A stretch of 5,237 nucleotides of DNA from the NCBI GenBank assembly GCA_905372445.1, contig CAJPPF010000154.1:1-5237 (forward strand), written 5' to 3'. Made by a program: the position numbers and the translations under genes. Below are positions 1-5,237 of the stretch, in pieces. A model generated the notes under the pieces. That model did no database searches. It was not told the DNA's origin and saw only the letters and a list, made by a program, of their open reading frames with translations. This DNA is from an uncultured Prevotella sp. (GTDB lineage: Bacteria > Bacteroidota > Bacteroidia > Bacteroidales > Bacteroidaceae). Each line of letters starts with the position of its first letter. The stretch's first letter is position 1.

Positions 1-264
1 GTATGGGGCATTCTGACCTTGGCGGCAATGATTGGCAGCGTGATGGTCAGCTATGTGCGTGCCCGTGCTGAAGGGCTTGGATTGGACTGTAAGGTCGGTA
101 TCATGCAGCGTCCCGAGCGTGTGGTAGTGTTATGCCTTGGAGCTATTGTTGCCGGATTTATCGATAACGGCATACCTGTATGTGTGGCAATACTTATCAT
201 TGCCGTATTATCCAACATCACTGCCTTCTGGCGCATTGCTCACGTATATAAACAGCTGAAATAA
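1..264 (+). CDS. CDP-alcohol phosphatidyltransferase, C-terminal part (phosphatidylinositol-phosphate-synthase-like); 5' end outside window
   Basis: Frame 1 is open from the first base to the TAA at 262-264 and gives 87 residues; the gene starts left of the window. Near the visible N-terminus is SYVRARAEGLG, followed by GIMQRPERVVVL. This Ser-Tyr-x-Arg-Ala-Arg-Ala-Glu plus Gly-Ile-x-x-Arg-x-Glu-Arg pattern is typical of the later helices of the CDP-OH-P transferase family, particularly the phosphatidylinositol-phosphate and archaetidylinositol-phosphate synthase branch. These membrane enzymes join a CDP-diacylglycerol lipid to an alcohol phosphate and release CMP. The catalytic DG-AR-G-D-D motif should lie upstream and cannot be checked here. 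At least two further hydrophobic helices follow (about residues 44-57 and 58-75), then a short basic tail. Known in the family: some Bacteroidales carry a PI-phosphate synthase in an inositol-lipid cluster. Inferred: this gene is of that type. Phosphatidylglycerophosphate synthase is the main alternative. Confidence 0.85.
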   Translation, partial: VWGILTLAAMIGSVMVSYVRARAEGLGLDCKVGIMQRPERVVVLCLGAIVAGFIDNGIPVCVAILIIAVLSNITAFWRIAHVYKQLK

Positions 265-445
265 AAAAGGACATCCTATCCTCCGACAACGAGAAGATAG
301 GATGTCCTTTTTAACCCAAATCGGCAGGTAGATGCTTAACTGCTTTCGCCTGTCAATCTGCCACACAAGCATGCGAAAGCAATAGGGAAGCTCTTGTTCT
401 TTGGTAATAAAACGGCACCGCGGTCTATCGGCAGGTTTGGGTTTA
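263..445 (-). ncRNA. Structured small RNA candidate, possibly 6S-type (Bacteroidales-1-like)
   Basis: The gap between the convergent genes carries dense inverted repeats and ends in a strong terminator on the minus strand. Read in that direction, AACCCAAA (443-436) pairs with TTTGGGTT (320-313) as a closing stem. The octamer CCTGCCGA occurs on both sides just inside it (435-428 and 328-321) and forms a symmetrical internal loop; a short TAGA/TCTA stem (427-424 with 332-329) can follow. Further in, TGCTTTCGC (381-373) pairs perfectly with GCGAAAGCA (349-341) around a 23-nt loop. The terminator hairpin closes the 3' end. The implied length of about 183 nt, a long-range closing stem, an interior bulge and an apical stem recall 6S RNA, which in Bacteroidales is matched to the Bacteroidales-1 motif. 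6S RNA binds the RNA polymerase holoenzyme as a promoter mimic. The structure is seen in the sequence; the 6S identity is inferred and uncertain. It could instead be a structured 3' UTR of the upstream unit. Confidence 0.5.
264..312. terminator. Bidirectional intrinsic terminator between the convergent units
   Basis: A perfect 17-bp inverted repeat pairs 264-280 with 296-312. The stem core is GGACATCCTATC, flanked by an A-run on the left arm and the matching T-run on the right arm. The 15-nt spacer can add a 3-bp extension (281-283 with 291-293), leaving a 7-nt loop. On the plus strand the hairpin ends in five T, and on the minus strand in six T (263-268), so it can stop RNA polymerase from either side. 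The left arm begins on the last base of the plus-strand gene's stop codon. On the minus strand it provides the 3' end for the small RNA candidate and possibly for the whole ftsK unit, because no other terminator-like hairpin lies between 313 and the stop codon at 530. Confidence 0.9.
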
Positions 446-449
446 ATTT

Positions 450-481
450 CGACTGTACTTACTGGCTATTGGGTATGTCAG
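450..481 (-). promoter_or_regulatory. Weak promoter-like element in front of the small RNA candidate
   Basis: On the minus strand TACAGTCG (457-450) partly matches the Bacteroidota -7 box TAnnTTTG (4 of 6 defined positions). CTG in CTGACA (481-476) lies 21 nt upstream, a spacing compatible with the -33 TTG box. Transcription would then start near 443-446, exactly where the closing stem of the small RNA begins. The match is degenerate; the agreement with the RNA's 5' end is the main reason to list it. Confidence 0.25.
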
Positions 482-529
482 CCTTTGAGAGTGGTTTGTA
501 GGCGTTTGAATCAGATTCTTATTGTTTCT

Positions 530-2092
530 TTATCGTGTTGCCCTGAATCCTTCCATGTTCTTATAACGGTTGCGCATGAATCTGTTATAGATGTTTCGCA
601 GCCATAGGGGATGCGTCAGTATGAATGCCATACCGATTATAATCATGGCGATATATGCCCATGTTGTTCCTATCGTCATCTGTAGCAATGAGATGAGTGC
701 TACAGGTACAAAGAAACATATCATCTCGATGATGAATTGCCATTTGTTGTTCTCCATACCGTTCTTTGATATGAACTTGGTGTTAAGCGGTTGTGATATT
801 CGGTTAATCACTGCTAATTGGAACAGCATGAAGAACTGGAAGCCGGCAGTGAAGATGCCACAGGCGAGAACCATCAGAATCGACCATTTCCCTGATATCA
901 CCTGTGGGAGACAAAGCAGGAGAGGGATGATAAGGACTATACAGTTGAACCAGTATTTTGCATGCAGAATCTGCAGAATATTCTCTTTACGTACCATGAG
1001 TCCGTCTATGTAGTTCCCTTCGTTAGCCATAATCTTTATGATTGTCATGATGCCGAATAGCGCAAAGATATAAATGCACCAGAAGTTGGTCATATAGGCA
1101 TTGTCATAGACATCGGTGAAAATGATGATGATTGACAGTATTATGACAGACGAAATGCTCATCAGCATGCTCTTTTGAGGGTTCTTGTTGCGCATGGCAG
1201 TCTTTATTTCCAGACCGATGAACAGCCCGAGCTCACCAAGACGGTCGAGGAACTTCATGTTTGAAGTGCTGCGCATAGTTTTCACTTTCTCAACGCGCGA
1301 CAACTCTGTCATGACATGTGAGAACTGAAGTTGCCTGTTGATAAAGAATAGTGCTGTCAGAAGAAGGATAGGAATGAGATAGAGCATTATCCGACCTGTT
1401 TCGATTCCTGTGCCTATATTGCCGTAGAAGTTGAGCGCATCCTCTATGCTGAACAGTTTTGATGCGTTGAAGTCGAATGTTGAAAATTGCGTGGTAACAT
1501 CTGCCCAGCTTACTCCTGGTGACATTGCCAGCGCTGCAATACCGGCAGGCAGAAGCCACCACAGCAAAGAGTCGGTGATGAGAGTACGTACAATAAGGTA
1601 GAACTGACTTATACATAATTCAAGAACCCAGAAAAAGAACAGTAGTCCGATGCACGCCCATAAGCCGTAGCTGAATACAACAGACATAAGGCAGTAGGGT
1701 ATGAGCATGACGAACCATGTGAGGTTTGACAGGTTAATCATCTGTCCTGTGAGGAAGAAGTTGACGCAAGTGTAGCGTTTTATAGGCAACAGCACGTATG
1801 GCTTGATCATTTGTGAAGGTGTCTGCTGAGCCATGAAACGTACGCCGAAATCGATAGCAACAATAATAGGTATCAGCGAACAAATTAATTCCAACGCTGT
1901 CGTTGTTGTTGTGTTGTTGGCAATCATCGCAAAGCTGATGGCAAATATGAGCAGGTAGACATAGACCAAACCTGTCACGAAATACATTACCCACTTCGCT
2001 ACCTTGTTCTTCTCAAGGTCGACCATTCGCTGCTCCGATAGCTTTCTGTGTCGGCGCAGCTCCTTGAATAGCCAGAGATTCCTGTTCTTCAT
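530..2092 (-). CDS. Polytopic membrane protein, DUF5687 / ABC-2 permease-like
   Basis: The product has 520 residues, starts at ATG (2092-2090) and ends with TAA (532-530). It begins with a basic cytosolic segment (residues 1-33, rich in Arg and Lys) and then has about twelve hydrophobic segments: roughly 34-57, 66-85, 122-141, 143-166, 176-190, 235-252, 310-327, 337-355, 382-398, 403-428, 453-470 and 476-494. A hydrophilic, charged linker (about 253-309) divides these into two sets of six. The layout, length and basic N-terminus fit the Bacteroidota family DUF5687, regarded as ABC-2-type permeases and often encoded beside an ABC ATPase. No Walker motif occurs in this protein and no ABC ATPase gene is in the window, so substrate and energy source are unknown. 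The gene follows the lolA-like gene after only 23 nt without a promoter-like sequence, so it is probably the last gene of that operon. No good Shine-Dalgarno sequence precedes the ATG, as is common in this phylum. The family assignment is from recognition and moderately sure; the membrane topology is clear. Confidence 0.85.
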   Translation of the reverse strand: MKNRNLWLFKELRRHRKLSEQRMVDLEKNKVAKWVMYFVTGLVYVYLLIFAISFAMIANNTTTTTALELICSLIPIIVAIDFGVRFMAQQTPSQMIKPYVLLPIKRYTCVNFFLTGQMINLSNLTWFVMLIPYCLMSVVFSYGLWACIGLLFFFWVLELCISQFYLIVRTLITDSLLWWLLPAGIAALAMSPGVSWADVTTQFSTFDFNASKLFSIEDALNFYGNIGTGIETGRIMLYLIPILLLTALFFINRQLQFSHVMTELSRVEKVKTMRSTSNMKFLDRLGELGLFIGLEIKTAMRNKNPQKSMLMSISSVIILSIIIIFTDVYDNAYMTNFWCIYIFALFGIMTIIKIMANEGNYIDGLMVRKENILQILHAKYWFNCIVLIIPLLLCLPQVISGKWSILMVLACGIFTAGFQFFMLFQLAVINRISQPLNTKFISKNGMENNKWQFIIEMICFFVPVALISLLQMTIGTTWAYIAMIIIGMAFILTHPLWLRNIYNRFMRNRYKNMEGFRATR

Positions 2093-2115
2093 TCTTTAGT
2101 TCTCTTTGTCGTTGA

Positions 2116-2724
2116 TTATCGAAGGTCTACAATTTCGGCTGTTGGGAAATCCTTTTTGTTGAATGTGAAGATTGCGTCAGACTGGTTTGCATTCTTGAAG
2201 TTCGAGATGTTTATTGTTGTCCATGAGTCTTTCTGACGCATTCTGACCTGAGAAGGGATATAGGTCTTTGGATTGACTACGATATACATTTCCTGAACAG
2301 AGCGACTTTTGTTCTGTGCTACCAAGCGCACCTCGTAACTGCCATCAACGGTCTTCACTGAAAGTGTGTAGCCTGTCTTGTACATATTGATAAAGGTCAG
2401 GGGGTTCATTTGTGTCTGCTGAGCCTGTGTTGGCGTAGTTACATTCACCTCGTCAGTCTTTTTCGTGTATGTCCATTGGGTCTTGCCATTGAACCATACC
2501 GTTGCTTCAGCAGTACGGGCATTGAACTTATTACCTTTTATGGCTATCGTTCCTGAGGTGTTGCCTAACTTTGCATTGGCAATGTGAAAGTTCGCCTGAG
2601 CGCCACTTTTCTTGCCTACTATTGATGCTGTCTTATCAAGTATCTTCTTTGCACTTGGTGTGTCACCTGCTTGAATTGCCAGTGTCATTATCGACATCAG
2701 GGCTAATAGAAATATCTTCTTCAT
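2116..2724 (-). CDS. lolA: LolA-like outer-membrane lipoprotein carrier protein
   Basis: The 202-residue product starts at ATG (2724-2722), preceded by an AAGGAAAG purine stretch. Residues 1-19 form a Sec signal peptide: MKK, a hydrophobic core, then AIQA with predicted cleavage before Gly20. There is no lipobox cysteine, so the mature protein should be soluble in the periplasm. The mature part begins with a helix containing AKKILDKTASIV, followed by beta-rich sequence. The stretch around residues 76-116 (VWFNGKTQWTY, DEVNVTTPT, NPLTFINMYK) is characteristic of the Bacteroidota LolA-like family. LolA takes lipoproteins released by the inner-membrane LolCDE complex and carries them to the outer membrane. 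No outer-membrane acceptor LolB is seen here; Bacteroidota generally lack a classical one. The gene lies 58 nt after ftsK on the same strand, an order also known from Escherichia coli (ftsK-lolA). Length is typical and no defect is seen. Confidence 0.92.
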   Translation of the reverse strand: MKKIFLLALMSIMTLAIQAGDTPSAKKILDKTASIVGKKSGAQANFHIANAKLGNTSGTIAIKGNKFNARTAEATVWFNGKTQWTYTKKTDEVNVTTPTQAQQTQMNPLTFINMYKTGYTLSVKTVDGSYEVRLVAQNKSRSVQEMYIVVNPKTYIPSQVRMRQKDSWTTINISNFKNANQSDAIFTFNKKDFPTAEIVDLR

Positions 2725-2760
2725 CTTTCCTTATTTAATGTTTGTGTCTCTTTGTTTAAT

Positions 2761-2774
2761 TTGCCTTGCGGCAA
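2761..2774 (-). other. Small hairpin in the ftsK-lolA gap
   Basis: On the minus strand TTGCC, GCAA, GGCAA forms a 5-bp stem capped by a GNRA-type tetraloop, 9 nt after the ftsK stop codon. No T-run follows, so it is not an intrinsic terminator. No promoter-like box was found in the 58-nt gap, which favours co-transcription; the hairpin might instead affect RNA processing or stability. The stem is short and could be chance. Confidence 0.3.
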
Positions 2775-2782
2775 GCTCTTGT

Positions 2783-5237
2783 TTATTGGACGCCTTTTAT
2801 CTTCAGAAGTAAATTATTTAGTGAGTTTTCATCGGTTATAAGTACATCGCGAGGCTTGCTGCCCATAGCCTGCCCCACGATTCCTGCCTGCTCAAGCTGG
2901 TCCATAAGACGTCCGGCGCGGTTATAACCGATAGAGAAGCGGCGTTGAATCATTGATGTTGAGCCCTGCTGCGAGATTACTATTGCGTGTGCTGCCTCTT
3001 CGAAGTAAGGATCGAGGTCGGACATTGGACTTGCATTACCGCCACCGCCATTCTCGGAAGGAGGTTCAGGTAGCGCCAAAGGCTCAACAGGACCAGGCTG
3101 CTGTGATATGAACTCGTTGATACGCTCAATCTCCGGCGTATCTACGAAGGCACATTGGACGCGCACCGGTGCTCCACCATTGAGGAAAAGAAGGTCGCCA
3201 CGGCCTATCAGTTGGTTAGCACCAGGCTGATCGAGAATAGTGCGCGAGTCAATCATTGCACCGACACGGAAAGCCATTCGTCCTGGGAAGTTGGCTTTGA
3301 TGTTACCTGTTATTATAGTCGTTGTCGGTCGTTGTGTGGCGATTATCATATGTATGCCAACGGCACGTGCCAGCTGAGCAATACGCGCTATCGGTAGCTC
3401 CACCTCTTTGCCGGCAGTCATGATAAGGTCGCCGAACTCATCGATGATGACAACAATGTATGGCATATACTCATGTCCGGCAGTGAGCGATAGCTTTCGC
3501 TTTACAAACTTCTCGTTATATTCCTTTATATTCTTTGCTCCTGCAATCTTAAGAAGATCATATCGATGGTCCATAAGGACGCACAGCGAGTTCAGTGTGC
3601 GCACAACCTTTGTCACATCAGTGATTATTGGCTCGTTCACATTCTCGTCTGTAGATGCCATGAAATGGTCGGCAATAGGTGAATATGGTGTAAACTCAAC
3701 CTTCTTAGGGTCGACGAGCACTATCTTCAGCTCGTTCGGATGTTTCTTGTAGAGCAGTGATGTGATGATGGCATTAAGACCTACAGACTTACCCTGACCG
3801 GTGGCGCCCGCAACAAGCAGGTGAGGCAGTTTGGCAAGATCGACCATGAACACTTCGTTGGTGATGGTTTTACCGATTGCAAGCGGCAGGTCCATGGTTG
3901 TCTCCTGAAACTTCTTTGAGTTCAGAAGGCTCTCCATTGATACTATCTGTGGCTTTTTGTTCGGAACCTCGATACCTACGGTGCCCTTACCTGGGATTGG
4001 TGCAATGATACGAACGCCGAGTGCAGAGAGGCAGAGGGCAATGTCGTCCTCAAGGTTTCTTATCTTTGCAATTTTCACACCTTCGGCAGGTGTCACCTCA
4101 TACAGTGTTATGGTAGGTCCGACGGTAGCTTTGATTTCCTTAATTTTCACGCCGAAAGAGTTCAGAACCTCAATGATACGTGTGTTGTTGGCACGTACCT
4201 CCTCCATGTCAACCTGAGGATTTGTGGTACCAAAGTATTTCTTCAGAAGGTCGAGTGTAGGGTACTTGTATCTTGTGAACGGCTCCTTCGGATTGATTGG
4301 CGTAGAAAGGTCGATATGATCCTCTACAGTCTTGCCATCAGCTTTTTCCTCTGTCTTTGCTGTTTCGATAGTGAGTTTCGAGTCATTCTGTGACATCTCT
4401 GCAACAACAGGCTCAATCGGTGCAACAATATCCGCCGTTTTTGATAAGATAGGAGTATCGAGAAGTTCGTCAGAGAGATTGATAGGAGCGTTCTCCGGCT
4501 CTTCTTCCTCAAGAGTATTGTCGACGATATCAATAGTGTCATTGTCGTATTCCTCCTCAACATCAGATATCATGTTATTGCTTTCCGTGCCGGTATGAAC
4601 GGAGAATTTTACCTTGTCTGTTATATATTTTACGGGGTTCAGTGCTTTACGTATTACCTTAATGGTAGTTGCGCTGAGTACGGTGAGGAATATGATTGCT
4701 ACGATAAGCAGTATGGCAGTAAGTCCCGGAGGACCTACAAGATTCTCCGCCTGCTGAACGATGTATTCACCGTGCTTGCCACCAGGGTTGAATATAAGAA
4801 ATCCGCAGATAGGAGACAGAAACTTTGCGAATGCTACTGAGCACCATATCATGAATATTGAAAGCCCGAAAAACCAACTCAGCAGATTCACCCTGTATGC
4901 GTTCATCAGCCGTAGGGCTACGAGTATGAAGAAAAATGGTATAACGAATGCTGACAGTCCGAAGTTGACTGTCATGAGTGTATAAGCTATTATAGCACCG
5001 AAACTGCCACAGTAGTTTTTAAATTCACGCCCGGGGTTGAGCCAGTCGCCTACTCTTTGTTCCTCAAGAAGGCTCTGGTCTGCCTGTCCTGTGCCAAAAT
5101 ACGACACCATTGCCATGATGACGTAAACGGTGGCTATGAGAAGGACTATGCCGAGAATAAAGTCCAATTTCTCGTTGCTGAATATCTTTGAGAATCCAAC
5201 CGCTTCGCTAAGCGTCTTGGCATTCTTTTCTTGTGTT
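2783..5237 (-). CDS. ftsK: DNA translocase FtsK/SpoIIIE; start codon beyond the right edge
   Basis: The frame runs from the right edge to TAA (2785-2783) and shows 817 complete residues, numbered here from codon 5236-5234. There is no ATG in the first visible residues, and a TTG at 5167-5165 lies inside conserved sequence (NEKLDFILG), so the true start is a little upstream of the window. Four membrane segments (about 25-45, 80-110, 116-141, 171-191) anchor the N-terminus. An acidic, low-complexity linker follows (about 215-305). The motor comprises the alpha domain (about 319-460), Walker A GATGQGKS (477-484), Walker B VVIIDEFGDL (595-604) and the conserved ATQRPTTTIITG segment (632-643). A Gly/Pro-rich spacer leads to the C-terminal winged-helix gamma domain (about 739-800), whose NRAGRLMD carries the Asn/Arg/acidic positions used for DNA reading in E. 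coli FtsK (Asp here instead of Glu). The hexamer pumps DNA at the septum and activates XerCD recombination at dif. All core motifs are intact. It is probably the first visible gene of an ftsK-lolA-permease unit. Confidence 0.97.
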   Translation of the reverse strand, partial: TQEKNAKTLSEAVGFSKIFSNEKLDFILGIVLLIATVYVIMAMVSYFGTGQADQSLLEEQRVGDWLNPGREFKNYCGSFGAIIAYTLMTVNFGLSAFVIPFFFILVALRLMNAYRVNLLSWFFGLSIFMIWCSVAFAKFLSPICGFLIFNPGGKHGEYIVQQAENLVGPPGLTAILLIVAIIFLTVLSATTIKVIRKALNPVKYITDKVKFSVHTGTESNNMISDVEEEYDNDTIDIVDNTLEEEEPENAPINLSDELLDTPILSKTADIVAPIEPVVAEMSQNDSKLTIETAKTEEKADGKTVEDHIDLSTPINPKEPFTRYKYPTLDLLKKYFGTTNPQVDMEEVRANNTRIIEVLNSFGVKIKEIKATVGPTITLYEVTPAEGVKIAKIRNLEDDIALCLSALGVRIIAPIPGKGTVGIEVPNKKPQIVSMESLLNSKKFQETTMDLPLAIGKTITNEVFMVDLAKLPHLLVAGATGQGKSVGLNAIITSLLYKKHPNELKIVLVDPKKVEFTPYSPIADHFMASTDENVNEPIITDVTKVVRTLNSLCVLMDHRYDLLKIAGAKNIKEYNEKFVKRKLSLTAGHEYMPYIVVIIDEFGDLIMTAGKEVELPIARIAQLARAVGIHMIIATQRPTTTIITGNIKANFPGRMAFRVGAMIDSRTILDQPGANQLIGRGDLLFLNGGAPVRVQCAFVDTPEIERINEFISQQPGPVEPLALPEPPSENGGGGNASPMSDLDPYFEEAAHAIVISQQGSTSMIQRRFSIGYNRAGRLMDQLEQAGIVGQAMGSKPRDVLITDENSLNNLLLKIKGVQ

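Noticed and set aside
313..450. tRNA, tmRNA or riboswitch in the convergent gap
   Set aside because: There is no T-loop motif or CCA end, no tag-peptide frame, and the element lies downstream of both flanking genes, not in front of one.
313..529. Small RNA transcribed on the plus strand
   Set aside because: The inverted repeats would fold in either direction, but no terminator follows on the plus strand, and the terminator at 264-312 would block transcription entering from the left.
401..607. 68-codon plus-strand open frame across the gap and the 3' end of the permease gene
   Set aside because: It overlaps the structured RNA region and the opposite gene, and has no recognisable protein features or initiation signals.
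591..1013. 140-codon plus-strand open frame opposite the permease gene
   Set aside because: It is antisense to a convincing membrane-protein gene, and its translation has no recognisable domain; it is a shadow frame.
5165..5167. TTG codon as the start of ftsK
   Set aside because: The frame stays open to the window edge through a plausible FtsK N-terminus ending in SNEKLDF, so the TTG is an internal leucine codon and the gene is 5'-truncated by the window.
1..5237. Mobile element, CRISPR array or defence system
   Set aside because: No transposase or integrase gene, no regularly spaced repeats, no terminal inverted repeats and no defence-related domains were found; the protein genes are chromosomal envelope and division genes.

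Overview
The window looks like an ordinary piece of Bacteroidota chromosome, most likely order Bacteroidales (a Prevotella- or Bacteroides-like genome). The evidence is a LolA-like carrier of the Bacteroidota type, a membrane protein resembling the Bacteroidota family DUF5687, weak or absent Shine-Dalgarno sequences, and no clear sigma70-type promoters between the genes. The assignment rests on protein-family recognition, not on a database search.

Layout: a plus-strand gene enters from the left edge and ends at 264. It encodes the C-terminal part of a CDP-alcohol phosphatidyltransferase most like phosphatidylinositol-phosphate synthases. Its stop codon lies in a perfect 17-bp inverted repeat (264-312) with an A-run on one side and a T-run on the other, so it can terminate transcription in both directions. 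Three minus-strand genes fill the rest and are read from right to left: an FtsK/SpoIIIE DNA translocase (5' end beyond the right edge), a periplasmic LolA-like lipoprotein carrier, and a 12-helix ABC-2-permease-like membrane protein. The gaps of 58 and 23 nt hold no recognisable promoter or terminator, so they are probably one transcription unit. FtsK moves chromosome ends through the division septum, LolA carries lipoproteins across the periplasm, and the last protein is probably an exporter subunit whose ATPase is not in the window. All three serve the cell envelope and division.

The part that protein genes do not explain is the 265-nt convergent gap 265-529. Read on the minus strand it looks like a small structured RNA of about 180 nt. 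It has a weak promoter-like element near 450-481, a closing stem (436-443 with 313-320), two identical octamers facing each other across an internal loop, a perfect 9-bp inner stem (373-381 with 341-349), further pairings that cross that stem, and the terminator at its 3' end. The length and overall shape resemble a 6S-type RNA such as the Bacteroidales-1 motif, but I cannot confirm that without a covariance-model search. No mobile element, CRISPR array, tRNA, rRNA or defence system was seen.
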